Shown here: in pieces, positions 47,377 to 57,478 of the stretch
Layout of the letters: each line of letters begins with the position of its first letter
Position numbering within the stretch: position 1 is the stretch's first letter
Assembly (NCBI RefSeq): GCF_014697475.1
Contig: NZ_JACJRV010000009.1
Coordinates: 62,001-126,000, forward strand
Direction: 5' to 3'
Source: Nostoc sp. FACHB-152
GTDB lineage: Bacteria > Cyanobacteriota > Cyanobacteriia > Cyanobacteriales > Nostocaceae
DNA length: 64,000 nucleotides
Translations under genes and position numbers: made by a program
The notes under the pieces: generated by a model
What the model was told of the DNA's origin: nothing
Database searches by the model: none
Seen by the model: the letters and a program-made list of their open reading frames with translations, nothing else

Positions 47377-47676
47377 ATGCAAATCACATTGGAACGCACG
47401 GGAGGGTTTGCTGGGATAACTCGAAAAAAAACCTTTGATACTGCCATTCTCCCAGTAAACGAAGCTAACGATGTTCTGCGACTAGCCACCGCCGCAGATT
47501 TATTTAATTTGCCAGATCAAATTCCGTCGCCTCATCCTCAGAGCGATCGCTTTCAGTATAAATTAACCGTAGAAGACAACGGTAAACAACATACAATCAT
47601 TGTCAGTGAAGCAGGCTTGCCAGGAACTTTAAGACCACTAATTGAATGGTTAAATAACGCAGCAGTGCAAAGATAA
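47377..47676 (+). CDS. Emfourin-type protealysin inhibitor
   Basis: 99 aa from ATG 47377 (MQITLERTGGFAGIT). The family features are the N-terminal ITLERTGGFAGI, AADLFNLPDQIP, FQYKLTVEDNGKQHTIIVSE and the end LRPLIEWLN. The frame extends 31 codons upstream to 47284, but that peptide is unrelated. Emfourins bind and inhibit the adjacent M4 protease. The stop codon is again directly followed by repeat units (GAGACTAGAGATGAGAGGCT). Confidence 0.85.
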   Translation: MQITLERTGGFAGITRKKTFDTAILPVNEANDVLRLATAADLFNLPDQIPSPHPQSDRFQYKLTVEDNGKQHTIIVSEAGLPGTLRPLIEWLNNAAVQR

Positions 47677-47724
47677 GAGACTAGAGATGAGAGGCTAGGG
47701 GCTAGTATTTTTTACTCGGCAATT

Positions 47725-48651
47725 TTATAACTGTTCCCAAGCTGTGCCTTTATAACCATAGTCAAAAATTTCTGGATGTAAGATTTCTGCCAAAATTTCT
47801 AAAGAATCTACCAAGCGTGGCCCTGGACGGTTGAAGTAAGAATTGCCATCAGTAATATATACTCTGCCCGTTTGAGTGGCGTGGAGTTTTTGCCACTCTG
47901 AACGTTGAGTTAATAATTCGGCATCTTGGCGAGTGCGACTTAAGGCAAAACCACAGGGCATAAAAACAATTATATCTGGGTTGCTGGCTATGAGTGTATC
48001 CCAGTCTAACTGAGCCGAAGGTTCACCAATAACGCTAAACATCGATTGGCCGCCTGCTAAGTTAACTAATTCTGGAATCCAATTTGCTGCTGTCATTAAA
48101 GGATCTGTCCACTCGATACAGGCGACAGTTGGTAATTCTGTGAGCGAAAGTCCCTGGATTTTTTGCTGGCAAATTTTGACGCGAGCTTCTAAATTTTCTA
48201 AGACTTGCACTGAGTCTACATCAAATATATTACTGACTCGTTCAATATCAGCGCAAACATCTTTAAGAACCTGGGGTTGCAAAGAAATTATTTTTGGTGC
48301 AGTCGGGACTAAATGAGCAACTGCTTTTTCAACTTCTTGTAAGCTCACCGCACAGACATCGCACTGGTCTTGAGTAAGAATGTGGGTAGGCTGTAATTGC
48401 TTTAGAACATCGGTTTTGATTTCATAAATACTCAGTGCTGACTGCAACAAATCATTGACTTTATCATGAATTTCGCTGCTAGGGGCATCGGTATTAAAGC
48501 GTGCTGCGGTGCAAACAGGAAGATTTTGAATCTCTGGAGGGTAGTCACACTCGTGCGATCGCCCAACAATAGCATTAGTTAATCCCAATACTGCCAGAAT
48601 CTCCGTTGCACTGGGTATCAGAGAAACAATTCTTACACGATCATTAGTCAT
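47725..48651 (-). CDS. BtuF-like cobalamin/helical-backbone metal-receptor family substrate-binding protein
   Basis: 308 aa from ATG 48651 (MTNDRVRIVSLIPS), which has AGAGGTGG upstream; a longer frame begins at 48678. It belongs to the helical-backbone metal-receptor fold: RIVSLIPSATEILAVLGL, VGRSHECDYP, HILTQDQCDVCAVSL, CIEWTDPLMTAANWIPEL, NPDIIVFMPCGFAL and YFNRPGPRLVDSLEIL. Unlike classical periplasmic BtuF it has no signal peptide, so it may be cytosolic or a salvage-related protein. No permease or ATPase gene is adjacent. Confidence 0.87.
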   Translation of the reverse strand: MTNDRVRIVSLIPSATEILAVLGLTNAIVGRSHECDYPPEIQNLPVCTAARFNTDAPSSEIHDKVNDLLQSALSIYEIKTDVLKQLQPTHILTQDQCDVCAVSLQEVEKAVAHLVPTAPKIISLQPQVLKDVCADIERVSNIFDVDSVQVLENLEARVKICQQKIQGLSLTELPTVACIEWTDPLMTAANWIPELVNLAGGQSMFSVIGEPSAQLDWDTLIASNPDIIVFMPCGFALSRTRQDAELLTQRSEWQKLHATQTGRVYITDGNSYFNRPGPRLVDSLEILAEILHPEIFDYGYKGTAWEQL

Positions 48652-49362
48652 TGTTCCACCTCTGCGACAGCTTCTCATACCTCAATTTTCCCAAATTTTC
48701 AGCAATTTAGTATCTTTCTGTAGGAGAATGTACAAATTTAAAGCAGTCAATATTCAGCTACAAAATTTACTATTCAGGGTTTTTGCATAAATTAATACAA
48801 TATTTAAATTAATTAATTCTTACTCTGTAAGATATCTTCTTTGAGATTGATGCTATTTTTATATTTTATGTGTTATGTCCATGTAAGTCTTAATTAAGAC
48901 TACCTAATATAGGACTCATATTAGATTTTTGAAAAAATCCGATTCTTAGCGGCCTTCTTTGCTGATGCCTATTACCTGACTACACCAGTATGTTCAGTAA
49001 TCAAACCAGATTCCTATACTTTTAGATGGTACTAATTTAAACCCAAAAATTCTTGGAGATTATACATATCTGACAGACTCAATTTTACAACCATAGTAGT
49101 TATATTATATTTATCTATTCAGAATGTTACTTTTTTAACGAGCAGCAATTAAACGCTTATTTATAGATTAGATTGATATGAAATAGAAATATCGTCTTGA
49201 CCGGCAATTGTAGTGATCAGTGTAGCAATCGAATTAAAAGTTTTGATGAAAAAAAATATACTATCCTGTTATGAAAAATTCTGTGGAGTAATTGTATTTA
49301 TAAAATATGGTTCTACTTTTGCAAGAGATCCGCGTCAAAAAATTTTTTAATAGAGGCAAAGA
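48652..49362. other. 711-nt A+T-rich divergent spacer
   Basis: Non-coding. The region holds the promoters of the binding-protein gene and of the kinase at 49363. No specific motif or repeat could be supported. Confidence 0.35.
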
Positions 49363-51471
49363 ATGCAGGTGGTAGTGGTTAATGATGATACACAAAGGAT
49401 AGTGCCGATAAAAGATCACAAGCAGAGACAACGAAACCAAATCTTAGTGCAATTAGCAAGGAGCAATAACTTACAAAGAGGCAATCTCAAAGCCACATTA
49501 CAAGAGATTACAGAAGTAGTAGCTAGGACACTTTTAGTAAACCGAGTTGGCGTTTGGTTATACAATCAAGAGCGTACAGCAATTGAATGCTTGGATGTAT
49601 ACGATATTGGGAAAAACGAGCATTCATCGGGACAAGTTTTATTAAAAGTAAATTACCCTAATTATTTTCTCAATTTAGAGACGGAACGCCTGATTGCTGT
49701 AGATGATGCTATTAATGACAAAAGAACCCAAGAGTTATCTGCATCTTATTTAAACTTATTGGGTATTACATCATTATTAGATGTACCAATCTGGCTAGGA
49801 GGGCATATGGTGGGAGTAGTTTGTTATGAACAATTGGGTGAAGTACGTCATTGGTGTGTAGAGGAAGAAAACTTTGCGAGTTCTATTGCAGACTACGTAG
49901 CATTGGCTATCGGATCAAGCGATCGCCACACTGCACAAACAGAATTACAAAAAACTCAGGCAAAATTGCAAGCCATTTTTGAACGCTCTTCAATTGGTAT
50001 TGGGTTGGCAGATATTAAAGGAGAGATAGTAGATATTAATCCGGCACTATGTCAGATGCTAGGATATAGCCGAGAAGAACTATACGGCAAATGTTTTAAA
50101 AATTTTATTTCCCATCAGACAGAAGATGTAGAGCTATATCAACAACTAGTATCAGGAATAAGCGATCGCATTGAAATCGAAAGGCACTTACTACACAAAG
50201 ATGGGAGGTTAATTCTGGCTAAGTTCTCCATTTCTACAATTCTGGGGAATAACAATACACCAGAATTTTTGCTAGCCTTTATTGAAGATATTACTGAACG
50301 CCAACAAACTCAGCTAAAGTTACGTGCCTCGGAAACAGCAGCAGAAGCTGGTAACAGAGCAAAAAATGAATTTTTATCTATAATGAGTCACGAACTGCGA
50401 ACGCCTTTGAATGCAATTATGGGCTTATCGCAGTTACTGCAACAAGAAATAGTGGGTTCTCTCAATGAAAAGCAGCAAGAATATATCAGTTGTATATATA
50501 GTAGTGGTGAACATTTACTAGCCCTAATTAACGATATACTTGACCTCTCTAAAGTAGAAGCAGGTAAAGAAGATTTAAATATATTGCCTGTATCGGTAGT
50601 AGATTTATGTAATTATGTGATTTCGAGTGTGCGTGATCAGGCTGCCGAAAAAGGATTACAACTCACAAGTGAAATTGATCCACAGGTAGAAACCTGCATG
50701 GGTGATGCTAGACGCATCAAACAAATGCTAATGAATCTTTTGACTAATGCTATTAAATTTACTCCATCTGGTCAGGTATCTTTAGAAATCAAAAAAGTAG
50801 TCAAAGGAATTACTTTTACAGTTATCGATACTGGGATTGGAATTGATAACAATCAATTTCAATTTCTTTTTGAACCATTTAAACAGTTAGACAGTCAATT
50901 AAATCGTCAGTACGAAGGTACTGGATTAGGATTAGCATTAACACGTAAGTTAGCACGCTTGCATGGTGGAGATGTCACAGTGGTATCAACATTGGGGCAA
51001 GGTAGTCGTTTTACGCTATTTATCCCAGATCAATTAGATTTAATATCAAATAACGAAGTTGATGAAGCAACAACTACATCTACTCCATTACCAACTGCAT
51101 TAAATAAAAAGCGAATTCTCCTAGCTGAACAAGAGCAAAATATAGCTATCCTTTTGCAAGATTATCTTCAAATAATTGGCTATCAAGTCAGATGGTTAAA
51201 CAATTCTGCCAAATTTTTAGAAGAAATCAAGAATTTTAGCCCAAGCTTAATTTTGCTCGATGAAGAATCATTCAAAGCATTATATAAGGGAGATTTGCTG
51301 AATCTTCTCAGACAAGAAGACAATTTACAAGATATTCCAGTTGTGATTATCTGTAATAGTGAAAATGATTTTGCCGAATTTACTACTCTGCACGGAAAAA
51401 ATTATGGATATCTTGTGCAACCAATCCGCATAGTACAGTTAGAATCAATTTTAATGCGATATTTGAGCTAA
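49363..51471 (+). CDS. GAF-PAS hybrid histidine kinase with degenerate receiver
   Basis: A 702-aa cytosolic kinase. GAF is at about 40-190, PAS at 200-315 (FERSSIGIGLADIKGEIVDI, with DITERQQ at its end). HisKA has EFLSIMSHELRTPLNAIMG (His343). HATPase has LLTNAIKFTPSG, DTGIGID and GTGLGLALTRKLA. The C-terminal receiver domain (about 582-702) keeps the Asp in LILLDEES but has AEQEQN in place of the DD pocket and Gln in place of the conserved Lys (GYLVQPI). It may not be phosphorylated. The gene converges on two more kinases. Confidence 0.9.
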   Translation: MQVVVVNDDTQRIVPIKDHKQRQRNQILVQLARSNNLQRGNLKATLQEITEVVARTLLVNRVGVWLYNQERTAIECLDVYDIGKNEHSSGQVLLKVNYPNYFLNLETERLIAVDDAINDKRTQELSASYLNLLGITSLLDVPIWLGGHMVGVVCYEQLGEVRHWCVEEENFASSIADYVALAIGSSDRHTAQTELQKTQAKLQAIFERSSIGIGLADIKGEIVDINPALCQMLGYSREELYGKCFKNFISHQTEDVELYQQLVSGISDRIEIERHLLHKDGRLILAKFSISTILGNNNTPEFLLAFIEDITERQQTQLKLRASETAAEAGNRAKNEFLSIMSHELRTPLNAIMGLSQLLQQEIVGSLNEKQQEYISCIYSSGEHLLALINDILDLSKVEAGKEDLNILPVSVVDLCNYVISSVRDQAAEKGLQLTSEIDPQVETCMGDARRIKQMLMNLLTNAIKFTPSGQVSLEIKKVVKGITFTVIDTGIGIDNNQFQFLFEPFKQLDSQLNRQYEGTGLGLALTRKLARLHGGDVTVVSTLGQGSRFTLFIPDQLDLISNNEVDEATTTSTPLPTALNKKRILLAEQEQNIAILLQDYLQIIGYQVRWLNNSAKFLEEIKNFSPSLILLDEESFKALYKGDLLNLLRQEDNLQDIPVVIICNSENDFAEFTTLHGKNYGYLVQPIRIVQLESILMRYLS

Positions 51472-51473
51472 TA

Positions 51474-51578
51474 TATAGCAGTGAACAGGTAATAGGTGAG
51501 AGGTGACAGGGTTAAAAGTTTTTTGCTGTCGAGATTGTATCCTTGTACCAGTGTCCTAACAAAATGGCTATTGCTATA
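51474..51578. mobile_element. 105-bp MITE-like interspersed element, copy 2
   Basis: It starts TATAGCAGTGAACAGGTAAT and ends GGCTATTGCTATA, with TATAGCA/TGCTATA inverted ends. Its length (105 bp) and order are the same as at 2430-2534. It starts 2 bp after the kinase stop codon, between convergent genes. Confidence 0.65.
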
Positions 51579-51606
51579 ATTAACTATCCAGCATTGAGTT
51601 TAATTG

Positions 51607-53103
51607 CTACTCAGGATTTAACGGCAAAGTAATTGTAAATGTTGTACCAACATCAGCTTGACTATTAAAGTGGATTTTACCGTTATGAGCTTCTACACAT
51701 TTTTTAACAATCACCAAACCTAAACCTGTACCGGGAATAGAGTGGACATTAGAGGCTCGATAAAATGATTCAAAGAGTCGAGTTTGATCTGCTTCAGGAA
51801 TACCAATTCCTTGGTCTTGAATGCGAAAAATAGCTAGTCCCTCTAGAAGATCACAAGTTAGATTAAACTGAATATTTCCGCCTTTAGGAGAGTACTTTAC
51901 AGCATTAACGAGTAAGTTAGTAAATATGTAATGTAAAAGTTGCTCATCCATGCAAGCGTAGGTGCGATCGCTATTACTATTAAAGATAATTTCCGGCTTG
52001 TAATGGTGAATAGCAGTAAATTCGGCAATTAACTCTCGACAGAATTTCTCCAAATGCAGAGGCGTAGGATGACACTCTAATTTTCCAGCTTCAGATTTAC
52101 CCATGAATAGTACATCTTCCATGAGTTGTTTCATGGATTCTATTGCACCTTTAATTCGCTTTAAATATGTATTTCTTTTTTCTGCTGTTAAGTTATCTCC
52201 TTGTAGTTCTATCAGTTCTACCGATGATTGAATCACACTCAGAGGATTACGGAATTCATGCGAAACTGTAGAAATAAAGAGAGATTTTAGTTGGTTAAGT
52301 TCTCGTTCTTTATGCAATGCTTGCTCTAGTAGTTGTGCTTGTCGTCTTTCACTCAGATCCCAAAAAACCACTACTACACCATTGATTTGGTGAGGCTGCT
52401 GCATAATCGGTGATGCACTATCACCAATAGGAACTCTAGAGCCATTTTTAGTAACTAGAGATGTAAAATCATCTAAATAAATTACCTGTCGTTCTCGCAG
52501 AACTTTTGCCACAGGGTTTTCTAATTTAGCTTCGGTAACTTCATCAATCAGTTGAAAAATATGTGATACGTCTTGCCCTAATGCATCTACTTGCTGCCAA
52601 CCGGTGAGTGACTCTGCGGCTGGATTAATAAATGTGATAATTCCTCGTTCATCTGTGGCAATTACCGCATCACTCATTGAGTTTAATAAAGTTGCTAATC
52701 TATCTCGATTTTCTTTTAAATCACGTTCAAGTTGGTATTTTAATAAACCAATTTCAATAGCTATACGTAAATCTTTAGGAGTGAATGGTTTAACGACGTA
52801 TCCAAAAGGTTGTGTAGATTTTGCGCGTTGTACAGTATGATCGTCACCATAAGCAGTTAGAAATATAACTGGGATATCTAACTGTTCCCGAATCTGAGAT
52901 GCTGCTGTGATGCCATCCATTTCACCTTTTAAGATAACATCCATTAAAATTAGTTCTGGTTTGCTTTCTAAGGCCTTAGCAATGGCTGCTTGTCCGGAAG
53001 AAGCTGTCCCAATAACTGTATATCCTAATTGGGTGAGTTGGTTGACAATGTTTCTAGCAACGATTACCTCATCTTCTACAACTAAAATTCTTACTTGACC
53101 CAT
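51607..53103 (-). CDS. Receiver-PAS histidine kinase
   Basis: A 498-aa protein. The N-terminal receiver is intact (VVEDE, phosphorylated Asp55 in LILMDVIL, TAYGDD, Lys105 in GYVVKPF). A PAS domain lies at about 135-255 (LLNSMSDAVIATDERGIITF). HisKA has FISTVSHEFRNPLSVIQSS (His282). HATPase has LLVNAVKYSPKGG, DQGIGIP and GTGLGLVIVKKC. A receiver at the front suggests it takes its phosphate from another kinase. The likely donor is the protein encoded 14 nt upstream (53118-55088), with which it forms an operon. Confidence 0.92.
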   Translation of the reverse strand: MGQVRILVVEDEVIVARNIVNQLTQLGYTVIGTASSGQAAIAKALESKPELILMDVILKGEMDGITAASQIREQLDIPVIFLTAYGDDHTVQRAKSTQPFGYVVKPFTPKDLRIAIEIGLLKYQLERDLKENRDRLATLLNSMSDAVIATDERGIITFINPAAESLTGWQQVDALGQDVSHIFQLIDEVTEAKLENPVAKVLRERQVIYLDDFTSLVTKNGSRVPIGDSASPIMQQPHQINGVVVVFWDLSERRQAQLLEQALHKERELNQLKSLFISTVSHEFRNPLSVIQSSVELIELQGDNLTAEKRNTYLKRIKGAIESMKQLMEDVLFMGKSEAGKLECHPTPLHLEKFCRELIAEFTAIHHYKPEIIFNSNSDRTYACMDEQLLHYIFTNLLVNAVKYSPKGGNIQFNLTCDLLEGLAIFRIQDQGIGIPEADQTRLFESFYRASNVHSIPGTGLGLVIVKKCVEAHNGKIHFNSQADVGTTFTITLPLNPE

Positions 53104-53117
53104 TTGAAAGAAATTTA

Positions 53118-55088
53118 TTATTGCAATGTTAACTGGGGAAACTGGATTTTGAACATTGTGCCATGATGACGTTCTAAAGTAATGCTACCTTCCAATTGTT
53201 CTGTAACCAAGTCAGAAACCAAAGATAGGCCCAAAGACTCGGTATTATTCCAATCTAAATCATCTGGAATACCAATCCCATCATCTATCACAGACATTTC
53301 AATATCACCGCCAACAGTGTGAAGATTTATAGAGATAGTACCTTTCTGCCCATCTGGAAAAGCGTGTTTGAGTGAGTTGGAGATTAATTCATTAATAATT
53401 AACCCACAAGCGATCGCTTGGTCAACATTCAGGCTTACCGCTTCAATATTAGTTACTAACTCAATACTTTCTGGGCCTAATCGGTAGGACAGCATGATGT
53501 TATTGGCTAAATTTTGGATATAGTCAACTACATCTAATTGCCCAATGTTCTGTGTAGTATATAAATTTTTATGTATTAAACAGATTGATTCGATGCGATT
53601 TTGGCTTTCTCGAAAAATTTTAATTACTTCTGGGTCTTTGAGAGTGTGAGTCTGGAGTTGTAATAAACTAGAGACAATCTGCAAATTATTTTTGACGCGG
53701 TGATGCACTTCTTTGAGCAGAACTTCTTTTTCCGCCAAAGCACTTCTTAATTGCAGTTCGGCTTTTTGACGTTCGGCTAGTTCGTTTTGGGCTTGTTGAA
53801 AGATCGTAGATTGTTGAATTGCGATCGCAATTGTAACGGAAAGTTGATCTAGCAAGTCTAATTGGTTTTCTTCCCATTCCCGGAATCTCACACATTGATG
53901 GGCGATAAGTAATCCCCAAAGGCGTGAGCTAGGATTATCTTCACCGACTTCTAATAAGATGGGTACGATTAAATTTGCTTTGACATCAAACCTTTCTAAC
54001 AGCTTAATATGGCAAGGGGTGAGTCCGGCTTCATAAATATTGGGAATTGCTCGCTTACGTCCTTGATAGTACTCTACTCCTGCCCCATCCCTAAAACAGG
54101 TATCTTCAATTTGGATGTCTAAAGATGTTGTCCATCCAGCTTCTACTGATTCTGCTACAACTTTACCACTCATATCAGGAGCAAACTGATAAACAAGTAC
54201 CCGTTCTACTTGCAGCAAATGCCGTACTTCTTCAACTATGGTATTCAGAATATCTTGTAAATTCAAAGATTGGTGAATTCGCTGCATCACAGTTCGGATT
54301 AATTGCTCTCGTTCTAACTGAGTCTTTAATGTCCGCTCAATTTGTTTACGTTCTGTGATTTCTTGTCCAATCCCCATGATTTGACCATTGGGTAACTTAA
54401 TATTAGTCCAAGATGTGTCTATTATCTGACCATCCCGCACTTGAGTTCTAAAGTCAGCCCAACTACTTTTTGCTGATTGAATAAAATCCAACGCATTTTG
54501 GCGGTCTTGAGGCTCAGGATATAATTCTGATAGCAAATCCCGACTTTGTAAATCTTGTATATTCCAATTAGTCACTCTCTCCCATTCTTGATTTGCCCAT
54601 TGTAATTTTCCTGCTGTGTTAATTAGGGCAATCATTAATGGTAGCTGATTTAAAAGGCTTTGAAGAACCTCGTTTTGTTCTAGAAGTTTTGTCTCTATGT
54701 CTTCTGTAATGTCTTTAATATAAACTAGATGAGCATTTTTAGATTCATATTCTATAAAATGGGTAAAAATTTCAACATTAATTATTTTTCCATCCTTGCA
54801 ATAATGTTGACATTGACTATTAAAACTAATATTTTTCTGACTTGTAGCTATATTTTTTAAGAATTGCTGTCTATATTCTGCTGAATGTATGTCAGTTACT
54901 TTCATCTGTAAAAATTCTGTTTTTGAATAAGCATATTTATTAATAGCAGCTTCATTCACATTTAGAAATTGCAGATTATCTGTATCATATATCCACATAG
55001 GTAGAGGATTATGAGTAAATAAGAAATTATCATTCATGCAATTATTGAAATTTTCCGTTAAATCAAGTTTGACATTGAAACTATTCAT
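53118..55088 (-). CDS. PAS-PAS-GAF histidine kinase of the HisKA_2 type
   Basis: 656 aa from ATG 55088; a TTG five codons upstream opens the same frame. Two PAS domains lead (HNPLPMWIYDTDNLQFLNVN; LLNQLPLMIALINTAGKLQWA, then GIGQEITERKQ). A phytochrome-like GAF follows (about 280-430: RTVMQRIHQSLNLQDILN, RVLVYQFAPDMSG). It keeps no visible bilin Cys in the usual place: the stretch LTPCHIKLLERFDVKANLIVP has a Cys-His pair, so chromophore binding is possible. The kinase part is HisKA_2 (LLKEVHHRVKNNLQIVSSLL) plus HATPase (NELISNSLKHAFPDG, DDGIGIP). Confidence 0.9.
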   Translation of the reverse strand: MNSFNVKLDLTENFNNCMNDNFLFTHNPLPMWIYDTDNLQFLNVNEAAINKYAYSKTEFLQMKVTDIHSAEYRQQFLKNIATSQKNISFNSQCQHYCKDGKIINVEIFTHFIEYESKNAHLVYIKDITEDIETKLLEQNEVLQSLLNQLPLMIALINTAGKLQWANQEWERVTNWNIQDLQSRDLLSELYPEPQDRQNALDFIQSAKSSWADFRTQVRDGQIIDTSWTNIKLPNGQIMGIGQEITERKQIERTLKTQLEREQLIRTVMQRIHQSLNLQDILNTIVEEVRHLLQVERVLVYQFAPDMSGKVVAESVEAGWTTSLDIQIEDTCFRDGAGVEYYQGRKRAIPNIYEAGLTPCHIKLLERFDVKANLIVPILLEVGEDNPSSRLWGLLIAHQCVRFREWEENQLDLLDQLSVTIAIAIQQSTIFQQAQNELAERQKAELQLRSALAEKEVLLKEVHHRVKNNLQIVSSLLQLQTHTLKDPEVIKIFRESQNRIESICLIHKNLYTTQNIGQLDVVDYIQNLANNIMLSYRLGPESIELVTNIEAVSLNVDQAIACGLIINELISNSLKHAFPDGQKGTISINLHTVGGDIEMSVIDDGIGIPDDLDWNNTESLGLSLVSDLVTEQLEGSITLERHHGTMFKIQFPQLTLQ

Positions 55089-55788
55089 AAATATTGCATA
55101 CAAAATAAATTGTAAATTCTTTTTGTATTTTCAATAACAAATATTTTTTACGCAAAAAGCAATAGATAGCAATTTTAAGTATACTAAATACAGCCTGATT
55201 TTGATTTATTACTTTAACTTATTATTTAATCCTGCTTAATTGATTAAATTTTAAATACAACATTTAAAACCCAGCATTTAATAATGAAGCTAAATTTTTT
55301 ATAGTAGCTAAAATTCCGCCAATAATTGTTGCTTGTTGTCTTCACTAGTGGCGGTATGATGGCTACCAATATATCTTTTTCATCAGGTTTACACAAACGC
55401 CTGTAAATATCATATCGAATAATATACGTTCAATCTTAGCTTCTACTCCAATACTTTTAAGTTAAGGTTTTGAGTCCCTCTAGCCCCCTTGGAAAAAGGA
55501 GATTAGACTCTAGAAATCCACCTCAAAAAGGGGGATTTAGAACTGACTTCAATCGTTAATTTTAACTCAATAAACCTTGTTGGCTTATACTCTAACAAGT
55601 GATGGCATAAAAGTTCGTTATTAAAGGTTTAAACGGTCAAATAAACCGCAAAAGCACGAAGAGGCAGATTCGTTATTTTTGCAGTTTATTTGATAATTAA
55701 TCAGTTACTATTTCTCATACTTGAGAAAATAGCAAAAACTCTTTCTTCCGAGTCTAGCAATTAGCCCGCAAATGAACACAATAATATA
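55089..55788. other. 700-nt spacer with inverted repeat
   Basis: No gene. At about 55474-55545 is an inverted repeat of the kind CTAGCCCCCTTGG ... AAAAAGGGGGATTTAG, an intergenic repeat type seen in other Nostoc-like genomes. The rest is A+T-rich. Confidence 0.4.
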
Positions 55789-57321
55789 TTACCTTGGTCT
55801 TCCCAATGTGGTAATGTACAAAACAGCTTCATCAGCAGGTATACCTAAAACTTCGTTCACTTGGTTGTCAAAAAAACCACCAATTCCACTGACACCCAAA
55901 TTAAGATTAACTGCGGCTAAATTTAAGCGTTGACCTAAATGCCCAGCATCCATATGTAAGTAACGATAAACGCGATCGCCATACTGGGTAATAGCTGCTT
56001 TGAGATCTGCGGTATGAAAAACGACTGCGGCTGCATCCCTACCTAAATCTTGCCCCAAGCAGAGATAATGTAACTCCCGCCGGAAGTTTTTAAACCGAAT
56101 CTGCCGCAATTCTTGAGCTTTGGGTGCGTAATAATAACAACCAGCGTCTAAACCTTTGACTCCGCAAACAGCAATGAATGTTTCAATCAAGTTCAAGTCA
56201 AAGTAATCAGGAGAAGCGTCAAGATGTTGCTCAATATAATTTTGTGGTTGGTAGGTAAAATCAAGTACAGCCTTTAATTCGTCAAAGGTTAAATCTTCGC
56301 CACTGTAAGCACGGGTAGAGCGGCGTTTATGGATAGTGGCTTCCAACCCCGCAAGATTTTCTCCCCAGTCAATTGGTGTGGTAGCTGTAGGAATTTTCAG
56401 ACAGAAAGGAAAATTATATTTATCTTCTAACGACCTTTCTTGTTTGATAGCTGGTAAATTCAGCTTCCCAGTGACACCAGGTTGAATTTGAGTTTGACGA
56501 TGAAAATATTTCAGCAATTCGCCGTCGGGAATTTGAGGGTAGTTTGTTTCCGTAGCTGAAGGTAAAGCCGTGCATCCAGTAGACAAATTTTGTTTGATAT
56601 CTAATAAGTCTGCCAGAGCGAGGACTGCGATCGCGCCTTCTTGTTGGGGATCAATATATAACAAGTCATTTACCGCTTCATCGACAAAACCACCAATCAA
56701 GTGAGGGCGATAATCAGTAATAGCACTTGCTAACTCAAGATTGCCTAACAAGTGTCCCGAATCCAGAAAAATCCGCCGATATGCCCGATCTTCGTATCGC
56801 CAAGCTGAACGATAGAAAACGGCAGTCACCACAATTGCTAATTGGGTATTTTCCAAAGCAGGATGCCAAAAACAAGCATCTTGCAAAGCTGTCCACACAT
56901 CACTTTCCCAATACAGTATTAAAGAGTGAGTGCGACACTGGTAGTTGTAAAGTCCTGCTGGTAGTAAAGGTGTACCACGGGAAACTACATACACCTCAGC
57001 CGGATATAAACCCCCAGCACTAGGCGCAGAGCGCAAATATACCGCGCTACCCATAGAAGGCATTCTCGCCGTTAACCCGTAGCTACGAAATAATAACCGA
57101 GACAGCCTTTGCCACCATTGAAAATCTGGTTTATCAGCAACGACTGCTTGTGATTCTTGCAAATAAGGTTTGAGATCAACAGCCGACCCAATTTTATACT
57201 CTTTAAAAGGTACTGGCTGTTTAGCCCAATCTAGCCTTTGGCTTTTAGAGGCTAGAGTCTCAGGGTCATATTTAGTACGTTCGTGGTAGTGCTGTGCAAT
57301 AGATTGGTGTATTTCTGGCAT
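55789..57321 (-). CDS. SagB/ThcOx-type double nitroreductase
   Basis: 510 aa with two nitroreductase-fold halves. The N-terminal half (about 90-245) has YLRSAPSAGGLYPAEVYVV, YEDRAYRRIFLDSGHLLGNL and DEAVNDLLYIDP. The C-terminal half (about 315-510) has IHKRRSTRAYSGEDLTFDEL, YRYLHMDAGHLGQRLNLAA and VNEVLGIPADEAVLYITTLG. Both keep the FMN-type Gly and Arg positions and the 'DAGH' helix. Relatives oxidise azolines in peptide natural-product pathways (SagB, ThcOx). There is no YcaO or precursor gene beside it, so the substrate is unknown. Confidence 0.88.
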   Translation of the reverse strand: MPEIHQSIAQHYHERTKYDPETLASKSQRLDWAKQPVPFKEYKIGSAVDLKPYLQESQAVVADKPDFQWWQRLSRLLFRSYGLTARMPSMGSAVYLRSAPSAGGLYPAEVYVVSRGTPLLPAGLYNYQCRTHSLILYWESDVWTALQDACFWHPALENTQLAIVVTAVFYRSAWRYEDRAYRRIFLDSGHLLGNLELASAITDYRPHLIGGFVDEAVNDLLYIDPQQEGAIAVLALADLLDIKQNLSTGCTALPSATETNYPQIPDGELLKYFHRQTQIQPGVTGKLNLPAIKQERSLEDKYNFPFCLKIPTATTPIDWGENLAGLEATIHKRRSTRAYSGEDLTFDELKAVLDFTYQPQNYIEQHLDASPDYFDLNLIETFIAVCGVKGLDAGCYYYAPKAQELRQIRFKNFRRELHYLCLGQDLGRDAAAVVFHTADLKAAITQYGDRVYRYLHMDAGHLGQRLNLAAVNLNLGVSGIGGFFDNQVNEVLGIPADEAVLYITTLGRPR

Positions 57322-57478
57322 AGTACTTTCAATACCCTTGGGGCTTTCTTATTTGATCTTGGCATTCATCTGCTTAAATTTTTCGTGTTCATCAGTACAA
57401 TCCTATTCAAGAGTCATTTGTCATTCGTAATTTGTCAATGGTTAATAACCATCAGTTATTCTTGTGATAGCGGAGAAT

